Shown: positions 34,638-44,931, numbered from the stretch's first letter. The stretch is 64,000 nt of DNA from Thiohalomonas denitrificans (GCA_020725115.1 DYFR01000005.1:1-64000); one strand, 5' to 3'. Notes: a model not told the origin generated them from the letters alone. A program made the numbers and translations.

Positions 34638-36293
34638 TCACCGCACCTCCGCGGCACCCTCGCCGCGCGGGTCGCTGGCGGCCAGCACGCGTTTCCCTTT
34701 CCGGTCCCACCACACCGCCTGCATGTTGCCCCAGGGCTGCTGCGCCTGTTGCAGGCTGTGGCCGCGCAGGGTCAGCTCGTCCTGCACCGCTGTGCTCAAC
34801 GCCCCCGGTTCGAACTGCAGGACATCCGGCAGGTACTGATGATGGAAGCGTGGCTGCGCCACCCAGGCGGCCGGCTCCTTGCCGGCGGCGAACTCCAGCA
34901 CCCCCAGCAGTACCATGGTGATGATGCGGCTGCCGCCCGGTGTGCCGAGGATGGCGATGCCGTCGGGACCGTCGATAAAGGTCGGGGTCATGCTGGACAG
35001 CGGTCGTTTGCCCGGCGCGATGGCATTGGCCTCGGCGCCCACCAGACCGTAGGCGTTGGGCACGCCGGGCTTGGCGGAGAAGTCATCCATTTCGTCGTTG
35101 AGCAGCACACCGCTGCCCTCCGGCATGAAGCCGGAGCCGAAGGGGTAGTTGATGCTCAGGGTGGCGGCGACCCGGTTGCCGTCGCGGTCGAGGATGGAGA
35201 AATGGGTGGTGTGGTTTCCGCCCGGTGCGGCGGCAACGCCTGCCAGCGCACTGCTGGGCGTCGCCTGTGCCCCGTCCATGCCGGCGCGCAGCCGCGCCGC
35301 ATGGGCCGGGTCGACAAGACGCGTTACCGGTACGTCCACGAAGTCCGGATCGCCGAGGAATTCGGCACGGTCGCGGTAGGCGCGGCGCATGGCCTCGACC
35401 GCGAGGTGAGTCCGGTCAGCCTCGGTCAGTGCCGCCCAGTCGTAGCCGGCGAGGATATTGAGCATCTGCAGCAGGGCAACGCCGCCGGAGGAGGGCGGTG
35501 CGGCGGTGGTGATGTGCATCCCGCGGTAGCTGCCCCGCAATGGCTCCCGCTCCACCACGCGGTAGTCGCGCAAATCCTGTTTGCTCCAGATCCCGCCCGC
35601 GGCGCCGACGCCGGCGAGCAGTGCCCTGGCGGTGGCACCGGCATAGAAGCCGCTATTGCCGTCCCGCGCCATGCGTTCGAGTACCCGGGCCAGGTCGGGC
35701 TGGCGGATGCGATGTCCCAGCGGCGGAACCGCGCCCTGCTTGAGAAAGATGCGCGCGGCAGCCGGTGAGGCCCGCAGGGCCTCCAGCCGAAACGAGGCCA
35801 TGCGCCGGTAGTGTTCGCTTACTTCAAAGCCCTCGCGGGCAAGGCGGATAGCCGGCGCCAGGCTGCGTGCCCGGGACAGGCGACCATAGTGGGTGGCAAT
35901 GTGTACCAGCGCCGCCGGCTCACCCGGGATGGCGGCAGCCAGGGCGCCATCCATGGACAGGCCCGCCACTACCTCGCCCGCAGCGTCCAGATACAGGTCG
36001 CGCCGAGCCGCCAGCGGTGCCCGCTCGCGCCCGTCCACCATCACCTGATGGCCGTCCCGCGCGCGGTGCAGCAGCCAGAAGCCGCCACCGCCCAGGCCGG
36101 AGCTGTAGGGCTCCACCACTGCCAGGGCTGCACTCACCGCCACCGCGGCATCGAAGGCATTGCCGCCCGCCGCCAGGATTTCGTGCCCGGCGGCGGTGGC
36201 GAGGGGATGGGCGCTGGCCACCGCCGCGGCGGGTGGTGTCGCGGCCTGGGCCAGGGGCAGCCAGAGCAGAAGCAGCAGCAGCAGGCGGAGCAT
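34638..36293 (-). CDS. ggt: Gamma-glutamyltransferase
   Basis: Secreted gamma-glutamyltranspeptidase, 551 aa. The signal peptide MLRLLLLLLLWLPLAQA leads into the large subunit (GGNAFDAAVAVSAALAVVEPYSSGLGGGGFWLL). The autocatalytic cleavage and nucleophile site is Thr in GGNHTTHFSILDRDG. PLSSMTPTF and GTPGGSRIITMVL are small-subunit blocks. It hydrolyses or transfers the gamma-glutamyl group of glutathione in the periplasm. ATG 36293 with GGGAGG upstream is chosen; the longer open frame runs antisense through the ferredoxin gene. Confidence 0.93.
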   Translation of the reverse strand: MLRLLLLLLLWLPLAQAATPPAAAVASAHPLATAAGHEILAAGGNAFDAAVAVSAALAVVEPYSSGLGGGGFWLLHRARDGHQVMVDGRERAPLAARRDLYLDAAGEVVAGLSMDGALAAAIPGEPAALVHIATHYGRLSRARSLAPAIRLAREGFEVSEHYRRMASFRLEALRASPAAARIFLKQGAVPPLGHRIRQPDLARVLERMARDGNSGFYAGATARALLAGVGAAGGIWSKQDLRDYRVVEREPLRGSYRGMHITTAAPPSSGGVALLQMLNILAGYDWAALTEADRTHLAVEAMRRAYRDRAEFLGDPDFVDVPVTRLVDPAHAARLRAGMDGAQATPSSALAGVAAAPGGNHTTHFSILDRDGNRVAATLSINYPFGSGFMPEGSGVLLNDEMDDFSAKPGVPNAYGLVGAEANAIAPGKRPLSSMTPTFIDGPDGIAILGTPGGSRIITMVLLGVLEFAAGKEPAAWVAQPRFHHQYLPDVLQFEPGALSTAVQDELTLRGHSLQQAQQPWGNMQAVWWDRKGKRVLAASDPRGEGAAEVR

Positions 36294-36326
36294 GAGGCCT
36301 CCCGGGCGAGATGGTTGCCACAAACG

Positions 36327-36353
36327 ACAAGGCCCCGACGGGCGGGGCCTTGT
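36327..36353 (-). terminator. Hairpin terminator between fdx and ggt
   Basis: A 10-bp stem ACAAGGCCCC/GGGGCCTTGT (36327-36336 with 36344-36353) lies 23 bp beyond the ferredoxin stop. Only a weak T-tract follows on the minus strand. Confidence 0.65.
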
Positions 36354-36375
36354 GCAGGGCAGCGCAGGGTACGTC

Positions 36376-36630
<255 letters not shown>

Positions 36631-36684
36631 CTAACCTCCTGCTGACGGGCGCCGGGGCGCCCTATGGATACAATGCGCACTATA

Positions 36685-37194
<510 letters not shown>

Positions 37195-37222
37195 TCATAG
37201 CACGACGCCCGCGCCGGGCGCG

Positions 37223-37783
37223 TTACGGCGCCTGCAACAGGCTGTAGCGCACCTGTCCGGCCTGCTTGCTGCGCAGCAGCTCCCAGTCCGGCAGCAGCGG
37301 TGGCTCGCCCAGCTCCGCCTCGTTTTCCACATACACCCGTGCACCGGAAGCGAGCCATCCGGCAGCGAGGGTTTCCAGACAGCCCGGCAACAGATTCTTG
37401 CGGAACGGCGGGTCGAGGAACACTACGTCGAAGGGGCGCGGCGGACGTTGCAGAAAGGTCAGCGCATCGGCCTGTACCACGCCGGCGCTGCCGGCATCGA
37501 GCAGCTTCAGATTCTGCTCCAGCTGGGCAATGACACGGCGGTCGCTGTCGACGAAGACCACCTCGGCGGCGCCGCGTGACAGCGCCTCCAGCCCCAGCGC
37601 GCCGCTGCCGGCATAGAGGTCGAGACAGCGTGCGCCCTGGATGACGGGGGCCAGCCAGTTGAACAGCGTCTCGCGTACCCGATCGGGACTGGGGCGCAGG
37701 CCTTCCACGTCGGGAAAGCTGACGCGGCGGCTGCGCCAGGTGCCGCCGATGATGCGCAATTGGTTGGTCACATGACGCGGCAC
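37223..37783 (-). CDS. rsmD: 16S rRNA (guanine966-N2)-methyltransferase
   Basis: RsmD, 186 aa, methylates G966 of 16S rRNA. The family blocks are LRIIGGTWRSRRVSFPD, LRPSPDRVRETLFNWL, the SAM-binding CLDLYAGSGALGLEALSRGA and the catalytic FLDPPF. GTG 37783 (VPRHVTNQLRIIGG) is chosen; the open frame runs further to an ATG, but those codons lie in a palindromic repeat. It belongs to the conserved rsmD-M16-ftsY neighbourhood. Confidence 0.93.
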   Translation of the reverse strand: MPRHVTNQLRIIGGTWRSRRVSFPDVEGLRPSPDRVRETLFNWLAPVIQGARCLDLYAGSGALGLEALSRGAAEVVFVDSDRRVIAQLEQNLKLLDAGSAGVVQADALTFLQRPPRPFDVVFLDPPFRKNLLPGCLETLAAGWLASGARVYVENEAELGEPPLLPDWELLRSKQAGQVRYSLLQAP

Positions 37784-37812
37784 AGTGATCTCTCTTCGTA
37801 AAAACACAATTG

Positions 37813-37881
37813 TCGCAGAGACGCAGAGCACGCAGAGATTTGTAACGAATATACTCTGCGCCTCGGCGTCTCTGCGGCGGG
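37813..37881. repeat. Palindromic CGCAGAG-type intergenic repeat (copy 3)
   Basis: Arms TCGCAGAGACGCAGAG and an inverted CTCTGCGCCTCGGCGTCTCTGCG flank a short AT-rich spacer. It lies between the M16 gene and rsmD. Confidence 0.82.
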
Positions 37882-37897
37882 TTTCAGCCGTTCGACT

Positions 37898-39199
37898 TCA
37901 TTTACCGTTGCCGACGGTGACGGTGACCAGGCGCTCGGGGTCGACGCGGCGCTGGAAGGCATCGCGGATCTGTTCGGCGCTTACGGCATTCACCTGGTCG
38001 ATGAAGCGGTCGAGATAGTCCAGCGGCAGGTCGTAAAAGGCGATCATTGCCAGGTAGCCGGCGATGTCGCTGTTGCTGTCGATGTTGAGCGGGAAACCGC
38101 CGGTGATGTTCTTCTTGGCGGCGATCAATTCCTCGGTGGTCGGGCCTTCCGCGCGATAGCGCTCCAGCGTCGCACGCAATACCTGCAATGCCTCGGTCGC
38201 CGATTCGTTCTTGGTCTGCACGCCCATCTGGAACGGGCCGGCCTGGCGCATGGGCATGAAATAGCTGTAGGCGCTGTAGGCCAGGCCGCGCTTTTCGCGC
38301 ACCTCGTCGGAGATGCGTGATACCAGGCCGGAGCCGCCGAGGATGTGGTTGCCGACGTACAGGGCGAAGTAGTCCGGATCGCCGCGGCGCAGCACCGGCT
38401 GGCCGACCAGGATGTGAGTCTGGCTCGACGGGTGCGCCACATGAGCCTTGCCGCCGGTGGCGGGCGCGACGGCGGGCAGCGGCGGCGGCACGCTGCCGCC
38501 GGGCAGCCTGCCCACCACGGTTTCCGCCACGGCCGCTGCGGCATCCCGTTGCAGGTCACCGACGATGACCACGATGGCGTTGCGGGCCGTGAAGTAATGG
38601 CGGTAGTGGGTCAGCAGATCGGCGCGCTTGAGGGCAGTCACGCTCTGTGCCGTGCCGAGTGTGGCCTGCGCGTAAGGGTGCTGGCCGTAGAGCGCCTGGT
38701 AAAAGGCGCGGTCGGCCAGGGCGCCGGGGTTCTGCTCCTGGGCGCGCAGGGCGACCAGTGCACGATTGCGCTCGCGTTCGAAGGCCGCGGCCGGGAAGGT
38801 GGGTGCGCGCAGCACCAGGGCCAGGGTTTCCAGCGCCGGTTGCAGCAGGGCCGGATCGGTCAGGCTGCGCAGACTGACGCTGGCGTTGTCGCGTCCGGCA
38901 CTGCTGCCGGAACTGGCGCCCAGGGCATCAAAACGCTCGGCAATGGCATTGGCGTTCAGGTCGCCCGCACCTTCCGGCAGCAGACGCGCGGTGAGGCTGG
39001 CGGTGCCGGGCACGGCATCGCGCGCGCTGCCGGCGTCGAACACCACCTGCACGTCCACCATCGGCAATTCATGCGCGGCGACGAAATAGACCCGGGCGCC
39101 GTTGCCGGTCTGCCAGTGCTCGATCTGCGGCAGGGCGGCGGCGATGCCGCTCCAGCACAGGGTGATGATGACCAGGAATTTCCGTGTAACAAGACTCAT
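37898..39199 (-). CDS. M16-family peptidase-like protein, non-catalytic
   Basis: A 433-aa exported M16 (pitrilysin/insulinase) protein. The signal is MSLVTRKFLVIITLCWSGIAAA. The zinc motif HxxEH is missing where expected (it reads TARLLPEGAGD), so it is probably the inactive partner. It keeps the Arg-Tyr substrate-binding segment EKRGLAYSAYSYF near residue 295. Its neighbour at 39295-40686 has the catalytic motif; such pairs form a heterodimeric periplasmic peptidase. Confidence 0.88.
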   Translation of the reverse strand: MSLVTRKFLVIITLCWSGIAAALPQIEHWQTGNGARVYFVAAHELPMVDVQVVFDAGSARDAVPGTASLTARLLPEGAGDLNANAIAERFDALGASSGSSAGRDNASVSLRSLTDPALLQPALETLALVLRAPTFPAAAFERERNRALVALRAQEQNPGALADRAFYQALYGQHPYAQATLGTAQSVTALKRADLLTHYRHYFTARNAIVVIVGDLQRDAAAAVAETVVGRLPGGSVPPPLPAVAPATGGKAHVAHPSSQTHILVGQPVLRRGDPDYFALYVGNHILGGSGLVSRISDEVREKRGLAYSAYSYFMPMRQAGPFQMGVQTKNESATEALQVLRATLERYRAEGPTTEELIAAKKNITGGFPLNIDSNSDIAGYLAMIAFYDLPLDYLDRFIDQVNAVSAEQIRDAFQRRVDPERLVTVTVGNGK

Positions 39200-39210
39200 G
39201 TGTAAAACCT

Positions 39211-39292
39211 CTTCACCGCCGAGGCGCAGAGTACGCAGAGAATGAAAGGGTGTTCTCTGCGACCTCTGTGTCTCTGCGCCTCTGCGTTGGAT
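39211..39292. repeat. Palindromic CGCAGAG-type intergenic repeat (copy 4)
   Basis: Arms CGCCGAGGCGCAGAGTACGC and an inverted CTCTGTGTCTCTGCGCCTCTG lie between the two M16 genes and end just before the stop of the upstream one. Confidence 0.82.
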
Positions 39293-39294
39293 TT

Positions 39295-40686
39295 TTAGTG
39301 TCGGTAGGCTCCGCCGGCCGGTGCGCGTGGCGCGGCACCATCCAGCGGCTGCGGGTCGAGCACGGCGACGGTCAGGTTGTCGGCGATGAAGAACTCGCGT
39401 GCCACCGCCATGATCTGTTCCGGCGTCACGGCGGCGATGCGTTGCGGGTATTGCTCCAGCAGGCGCCAGTCCAGGCCGACGGTTTCCAGCACGCCGATCT
39501 GCATCGCCTGATAGAACACCGAGTCCAGTTCATACACCTTCGATGCGGTCACCTGCGCCTTGATGCGCGCCAGCTCCTCGCTGCTCACCGGTTCGGTCTT
39601 GAGCTTCTCGATCTGCGCCTTGATGGCCGCTTCCAGTGACGCCACGTCGTGGCCCTGGGCCGGTGTGCCGCCGAAGGAGAACAGATCGCCGAGGCGTGCG
39701 GTGAGGGTGTAGCCGGCGCTGATGCTGGCGGCGATCTGGCCGCCGCGCACCAGTTCACGCGGCAGGCGCGCGCTGCGGCCGCCGTCGAGCACGCCGCCCA
39801 GTACCTCCAGGGCATAGGGCTTCCAGTCTTCGTCCGCCGTCTTCAGGGTCGGCACCTTGTAGCCCATGATCAGGTAGGGCAGCTCCGCCGGTGCCTTCAC
39901 CACGATGCGTCGCTCGCCGCGCTGCGGCGGTTCGATGCGTGGCTTGGCCGGGGTGATGGTGCTGGGCTTGAGCGGGCCGTAGTGGCGCTCGGCGAGTTCG
40001 AACACCTTCTGCGGCTCGACGTCGCCCACCACCACCAGGGTGGCGTTGTTGGGCGCGTACCAGGTCTGGTACCAGCGACGCAGGTCGTCCACGCCGAGAT
40101 TTTCAATATCGTTCATCCAGCCGATGATGGGGTGACGATAGGGGCTGACCTGCCAGGCGGCGGCGCTGAAGGCCTCCCAGGTGAGCGCCTGCGGGTTGTC
40201 GTCGGTGCGCAGGCGCCGCTCCTCCATCACCACCTGCAATTCCCGGGCGGCCTCCTGCGGATCCAGGGTGAGGTGGCGCATGCGGTCGGCCTCCAGCTCG
40301 AAGGCGATGGGCAGGCGCGACTTCTCCAGCTGCTGGAAATAGGCGGTGTAGTCCTGGGCGGTGAAGGCATTCTCGCGTCCGCCATGCTCGGCGATGATGC
40401 GCGAGAACTGGCCGGGTGGATGGTTGGGCGTGCCCTTGAACATCATGTGTTCCAGCACGTGGGAGATGCCGGTAACCCCGTCGTACTCATAGCTGCCGCC
40501 GACCTTGTACCAGACCTGGGATACCACCACCGGGGCGCGATGGTCCTCCCGCACGATGACCTTGAGACCGTTGGCCAGGGTGGTTTCGTGTACCGGACCT
40601 TCGCTGTGGACGACGCGCGACGGGCCGGGTGCCGTGGCGCAGCCGGTCAGCCCAGCGGCGAGCAGGATAACTGCGAGTGATTTCAT
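39295..40686 (-). CDS. M16-family zinc metallopeptidase, catalytic, lipoprotein
   Basis: A 463-aa M16 peptidase. The lipoprotein signal is LAVILLAAGLTGC. The zinc motif HVLEHMMFKGT (HxxEH) is near residue 75, with the third ligand Glu in LQVVMEERRLR. It degrades peptides in the periplasm with the non-catalytic partner encoded downstream. ATG 40686 gives the lipobox-bearing N-terminus; the longer open frame runs antisense to ftsY. It is divergent from ftsY, the common gammaproteobacterial order. Confidence 0.93.
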   Translation of the reverse strand: MKSLAVILLAAGLTGCATAPGPSRVVHSEGPVHETTLANGLKVIVREDHRAPVVVSQVWYKVGGSYEYDGVTGISHVLEHMMFKGTPNHPPGQFSRIIAEHGGRENAFTAQDYTAYFQQLEKSRLPIAFELEADRMRHLTLDPQEAARELQVVMEERRLRTDDNPQALTWEAFSAAAWQVSPYRHPIIGWMNDIENLGVDDLRRWYQTWYAPNNATLVVVGDVEPQKVFELAERHYGPLKPSTITPAKPRIEPPQRGERRIVVKAPAELPYLIMGYKVPTLKTADEDWKPYALEVLGGVLDGGRSARLPRELVRGGQIAASISAGYTLTARLGDLFSFGGTPAQGHDVASLEAAIKAQIEKLKTEPVSSEELARIKAQVTASKVYELDSVFYQAMQIGVLETVGLDWRLLEQYPQRIAAVTPEQIMAVAREFFIADNLTVAVLDPQPLDGAAPRAPAGGAYRH

Positions 40687-40797
40687 GGGCGGCCTTATTG
40701 TTGCTTTGGTGTGGTGTGGCGAGGTGGTAGGATACCACCGCCTTGCAGTTGAAGATGACAGCCACCTACGGCCCAGGTTCCCACACAGACCCATTCC

Positions 40798-41775
40798 ATG
40801 TTTGGTTTCGGCAAGAACAAGTCCGGTGAGAAACCGGAAGAAAGGCAGGACAAGCCCGGCCTGCTGGCGCGCCTGCGCCAGGGCCTGGCCAGGACCGGCC
40901 AGCTGCTCAACACCGACATCCGCGACCTGGTGCCGGTGGGTCGCAAGATCGACGACGAACTGCTGGAAGAGCTGGAAACCCGCCTGCTGATGGCCGACGT
41001 CGGCGTCGAGGCCACCACCGCGATCATCCAGGATCTTACCAAGCGCATCTCGCGCAAACAGCTCGACGACAGCACCGCCCTGTTCGCCGCCCTGCGCGAG
41101 GACATGGCCGCCATTCTGGCGCCGAGCAGCCGGCCGCTGGTCATCGACGGCACGCACAAGCCTTTCGTCATCCTCATGGCCGGCATCAACGGCGCCGGCA
41201 AGACCACTACCATCGGCAAGCTGGCCAAGCGCCTGCAGGGCGAGGGCAAGAGCGTGATGCTCGCTGCCGGCGATACCTTTCGCGCCGCGGCGGTGGAGCA
41301 GTTGCAGGTGTGGGGCGAGCGCAACGGCATTCCCGTCATCGCCCAGGGCAGCGGCGCCGACACCGCCTCGGTGATCTTTGATGCCCTGCAGGCGGCGAAG
41401 AGCCGCGGCATCGACGTGCTCATCGCCGACACCGCCGGTCGTTTGCACACCCAGTCCAATCTGATGGAAGAGCTGAAGAAGGTGAAGCGCGTGCTGGGCA
41501 AGATCGACCCGGAGGCGCCGCACGAGGTGCTCCTGGTGCTCGATGCCGGCACCGGCCAGAACGCCCTGCAACAGGCGCAGCAGTTTCACCAGGCCATCGG
41601 CGTCACCGGTCTCGCCCTCACCAAGCTCGACGGCACCGCCAAGGGCGGCATCATCTTCGCCATCGCCAAGCGCCTCGGCCTGCCCATCCGCTTCATCGGC
41701 GTGGGCGAGGGGATCGATGACCTGCGCGTGTTCGAGGCCGGTGAGTTCGTCGAGGCCTTGTTAAGTGAAAAATAG
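40798..41775 (+). CDS. ftsY: Signal recognition particle receptor FtsY
   Basis: SRP receptor GTPase, 325 aa. A short charged N-terminal A region is followed by the N domain (from about residue 35) and the G domain with [49 protein letters not shown] and [10 protein letters not shown]. It delivers ribosome-nascent chains to the translocon with Ffh. It is the first gene of ftsY-ftsE-ftsX. Confidence 0.97.
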   Translation: MFGFGKNKSGEKPEERQDKPGLLARLRQGLARTGQLLNTDIRDLVPVGRKIDDELLEELETRLLMADVGVEATTAIIQDLTKRISRKQLDDSTALFAALREDMAAILAPSSRPLVIDGTHKPFVILMAGINGAGKTTTIGKLAKRLQGEGKSVMLAAGDTFRAAAVEQLQVWGERNGIPVIAQGSGADTASVIFDALQAAKSRGIDVLIADTAGRLHTQSNLMEELKKVKRVLGKIDPEAPHEVLLVLDAGTGQNALQQAQQFHQAIGVTGLALTKLDGTAKGGIIFAIAKRLGLPIRFIGVGEGIDDLRVFEAGEFVEALLSEK

Positions 41776-41780
41776 AGGAA

Positions 41781-41860
41781 AGATGCAAGAGCAAAGATAC
41801 AAGGGGTGGTGCGGCCTGCGGCCGGGTTTTCTTGTATCTTGTCACTTGTATCTTGTATCT
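41781..41860. repeat. Intergenic AAGATACAAG inverted and direct repeat
   Basis: AAGATACAAG (41794-41803) pairs with CTTGTATCTT (41831-41840), and CTTGTATCTT recurs in direct orientation at 41845. It fills the ftsY-ftsE gap and is unlike the CGCAGAG family. Confidence 0.65.
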
Positions 41861-41868
41861 GAATTTAA

Positions 41869-42540
41869 ATGATCCGTTTTTCCAACGTCAGCAAGCGTTA
41901 CCCCGGGGGCTATGAGGCCCTGTCCGATGTGTCGCTGCATCTGGCGCCGGGCGAGATGGCCTTTCTCACCGGCCACTCCGGCGCCGGCAAGTCCACCCTG
42001 CTCAAGCTCATCGCCCTCATCGAGCGGCCCACCAACGGCCAGGTGATCATCAACGGCCAGAATTTCGCCAAGGTGGGGCGGCGGCGTATCCCTCACGTGC
42101 GGCGCGACATCGGCATCATCTTTCAGGACCACCGCCTGCTGTTCGACCGCACGGTGTTTGACAACGTGGCGCTGCCGCTGATCATTGCCGGCCACAGCCA
42201 TCCGGAGATCGGCCGCCGCGTGCGTGCCGCGCTGGACAAGGTCGGCCTGCTCAACAAGGAAAAGATGTATCCCATCACCCTGTCCGGCGGCGAGCAGCAG
42301 CGCGTCGGCATCGCCCGCGCGGTGGTCAACAAGCCACCGCTGCTGCTGGCGGACGAACCCACCGGCAATCTCGACCCGGAACTGTCGCGCGAGATCATGG
42401 GCCTGTTCGAAGAGTTCAACCGCGTCGGCGTGAGCGTGCTCATCGCCAGCCATGATCTGGAACTGATCAGGCAACTGGGTCACCGCGTGCTGCGCCTGGA
42501 TCACGGCCGTCTGGCCGGCGACAGCGGAGGGGCACGCTGA
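41869..42540 (+). CDS. ftsE: Cell-division ABC ATPase FtsE
   Basis: FtsE, 223 aa, with Walker A GHSGAGKSTLLK, the signature LSGGEQQRVGIARA and Walker B LLLADEPTGNLD. With FtsX it activates septal peptidoglycan hydrolases during division. Its TGA overlaps the ftsX ATG (TGATG). Confidence 0.97.
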   Translation: MIRFSNVSKRYPGGYEALSDVSLHLAPGEMAFLTGHSGAGKSTLLKLIALIERPTNGQVIINGQNFAKVGRRRIPHVRRDIGIIFQDHRLLFDRTVFDNVALPLIIAGHSHPEIGRRVRAALDKVGLLNKEKMYPITLSGGEQQRVGIARAVVNKPPLLLADEPTGNLDPELSREIMGLFEEFNRVGVSVLIASHDLELIRQLGHRVLRLDHGRLAGDSGGAR

Positions 42541-43523
42541 TGGCCGAGACACAGCGCAATGCCCCGGAAGGCGCCCGCGTGGTGAAGATGGGCGCCGCTA
42601 CGCTGCTGCGCTCCTGGCTGCTGCGCCATGTGCAGACCTTCTTCTACACCCTGGGGCAGATCTGGCGCCGCCCCTTCAACGCCATCCTCACCGCCGCGGT
42701 CATCGGTATCGCCCTGGCGCTGCCGGCCGGGCTGTACGTGCTGCTGGGCAACGCGCAGCAGGTGGCGCGCGGCTGGGACGGCGCCACCCAGGTGTCGCTG
42801 TTCCTGAAGCGCGGCGTGAGCGAGGCGCGCGCCCAGGCGCTGGCACGGGAGCTGGAGACATCGGCCGGGATTGGTTCGGTGCGCTACATCTCGCGTGAAC
42901 AGGCACTGGAGGAGTTCAAGAGCCTGTCCGGCTTTGGCGACGTGCTGCAGGTGCTGGAGGACAACCCGTTGCCCTCGGTGCTGGTGGTCTTTCCCCGGGT
43001 GGAACAGACGCAGGGACCGGAGGTGATGGAGCAGCTGCTGGAACGTCTGCGCGCCCGCCCCGAGGTGGACCTGGCGCAGCTGGACATGCAGTGGGTCAAG
43101 CGCATCTACGCCATGATGGACATCGTGCGCCGCGGCGTCTGGGTGCTGGGTTCGCTGCTGGGCCTCGCGGTGCTGCTGGTGGTGGGCAACACCATCCGCC
43201 TCGCCATCCAGAGCCGGCGCGATGAAATCGTCATCATCAAGCTCATCGGCGGTACCGACGCCTTCATCCGCCGCCCCTTCCTCTACACCGGCTTCTGGTA
43301 CGGCCTGTTCGGCGGCGCCATCGCCCTGCTGATGATCCAGGTGTCGCTGTGGCTGCTGGCCGAGCCGGTGGCCGGCCTGGCCGGACTCTACGGCAGCAGC
43401 TTCCGTCTGCACGGCCTCGACTTTGTCACCGCGCTGGCACTGTTCGGCGGCGGCTGCCTGCTCGGCCTGCTCGGTTCCTGGCTGGCGGTGGGGCGGCATT
43501 TACGCGAGATCGAACCGACGTAG
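42540..43523 (+). CDS. ftsX: Cell-division ABC transmembrane protein FtsX
   Basis: FtsX, 327 aa, with four membrane segments (near 55, 200, 250 and 295). The periplasmic extracellular loop lies between the first two (ATQVSLFLKRGVSEARAQALARE to YISREQALEEF), followed by RDEIVIIKLIGGTDAFIRRPFLYTG. It works with FtsE and EnvC-type activators. In most gammaproteobacteria rpoH follows directly; here it is 8.7 kb away. Confidence 0.97.
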   Translation: MAETQRNAPEGARVVKMGAATLLRSWLLRHVQTFFYTLGQIWRRPFNAILTAAVIGIALALPAGLYVLLGNAQQVARGWDGATQVSLFLKRGVSEARAQALARELETSAGIGSVRYISREQALEEFKSLSGFGDVLQVLEDNPLPSVLVVFPRVEQTQGPEVMEQLLERLRARPEVDLAQLDMQWVKRIYAMMDIVRRGVWVLGSLLGLAVLLVVGNTIRLAIQSRRDEIVIIKLIGGTDAFIRRPFLYTGFWYGLFGGAIALLMIQVSLWLLAEPVAGLAGLYGSSFRLHGLDFVTALALFGGGCLLGLLGSWLAVGRHLREIEPT

Positions 43524-43608
43524 CCGGGTTTTCTCGGTGGTCACCTGTGGTATAAAACACGCATAAAAAATGCGTGATAAATAAGAAAGCATGGGGGGAG
43601 GGGCGCCG

Positions 43609-44931
43609 ATGAGTAACAGCATACTGGTGGTGGACGGTTCCACCCTGTCGCGCGAGGTAATTACCCGCCGCCTGGACGAGGCACTGCCGGGGGCGCGGGT
43701 CACCGCCGTCGGTACGGAGGCCGAGGCACTGGCCCGGCTGGAGGAGGAACGCTTCTCCCTGGTGACCACGGCGTTGATGCTGCCCGACGCCGATGGCCTC
43801 GACCTGTGCCGCCGCATCCGCCACAGCAAACGCCATCACTACACTCCGGTGATCGTCATTTCCAGTGACGCGGATCAGCGCCTGATCCGCGAAGGTTATG
43901 CCGCGGGCGTCACCGACTACTTTGACAAGTCACTGGGTTTCCAGGCCTTCGGCCAGTTCATCAAATCCTTTCTGGAGCGTAATGCCGCGCTGTACGGCCG
44001 CGTCCTCTACGTTGAGGACAGCCGTACCGCCGCCGCCGTCACCAAGACCGTACTGGAGCAGCATGGGCTGGTGGTGGTGCACACCCTCACGGTGGAAGAG
44101 GCGCTGGATCTGCTGGGGCAGGCCAGGCAACCCGGTGAGCGTGGTTTCGACCTGGTGATCACCGATTTCTTCCTCAAGGGCGAGATGACCGGCGGCGACC
44201 TGCTCTACGTGCTGCGCGCGCGCCAGCATTATTCGCAGCAGGAGCTGCCCGTGCTGGTGACTACCGGCAACGACGATGCCTCCACCCAGGTAGAAGTGTT
44301 CCACGCCGGCGCCAACGACTTCGTCAACAAGCCCCTGGTGGAGGAAGTGCTGATGGCGCGCGTGCGCTCGCTGCTGCTCATCAAGCACCAGTTCGATGCC
44401 CTCAAACGCCAGACCGCCGACATGGAGCGCCTGGCCACCACCGATGCCCTCACCGGCGTGCGCAACCGGCGCTACCTGGTGGACGAGGGGCAGGGTTTTC
44501 TTGGCCGCACATCGCAGGGTTGGGCGATGATCGTCGATCTGGATCACTTCAAGCGCATCAACGACGGCCTTGGCCATCTGGTCGGCGACAAGGTGCTGAT
44601 GGCCATGGGCGACATGCTGAACCGGCTGTTCCCGGACGGCCTCGCGGCCCGCTTCGGTGGTGAGGAATTCGTTGTCCTGCTGCATGGCGACAATGTGCCC
44701 GAGCGCGCCGAACAGCTGCGCATCGAAGTGGAGCGACTCAAGCCGGCCGGAGTGGATGTCACCCTGAGCCTCGGTCTGGCCGCCGTGGCCGAACACCCGG
44801 GCAAGGATCTCAATGCCCTGCTCGGCATCGCCGACCAGGCCCTCTACGGCGCCAAGGCCGCCGGCCGCAACCGGGTCTGCCAGACCCGCGGCGACGGCAG
44901 TATCTGCCCCGTTCCCGCCCGCACTGCCTGA
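43609..44931 (+). CDS. PleD-like response regulator diguanylate cyclase (REC-REC-GGDEF)
   Basis: A 440-aa response regulator with two receiver domains and a GGDEF domain. In REC1 the acidic pair is VVDGS and the phosphoacceptor position reads TTALMLPDADG, so the Asp is replaced by Ala and the domain is degenerate. REC2 has YVEDS, TDFFLKG and VNKPL and should be phosphorylated. The cyclase active site GGEEF is at residues 350-354. In PleD it is the second receiver that is degenerate, so the roles are swapped here. ATG 43609 follows a GGGGGAGGGG ribosome binding site. Confidence 0.9.
   Translation: MSNSILVVDGSTLSREVITRRLDEALPGARVTAVGTEAEALARLEEERFSLVTTALMLPDADGLDLCRRIRHSKRHHYTPVIVISSDADQRLIREGYAAGVTDYFDKSLGFQAFGQFIKSFLERNAALYGRVLYVEDSRTAAAVTKTVLEQHGLVVVHTLTVEEALDLLGQARQPGERGFDLVITDFFLKGEMTGGDLLYVLRARQHYSQQELPVLVTTGNDDASTQVEVFHAGANDFVNKPLVEEVLMARVRSLLLIKHQFDALKRQTADMERLATTDALTGVRNRRYLVDEGQGFLGRTSQGWAMIVDLDHFKRINDGLGHLVGDKVLMAMGDMLNRLFPDGLAARFGGEEFVVLLHGDNVPERAEQLRIEVERLKPAGVDVTLSLGLAAVAEHPGKDLNALLGIADQALYGAKAAGRNRVCQTRGDGSICPVPARTA

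Noticed and set aside
34996-36295. Large plus-strand open frames opposite ggt
   Set aside because: These are GC-rich antisense shadows; the minus-strand product is a clear gamma-glutamyltransferase.
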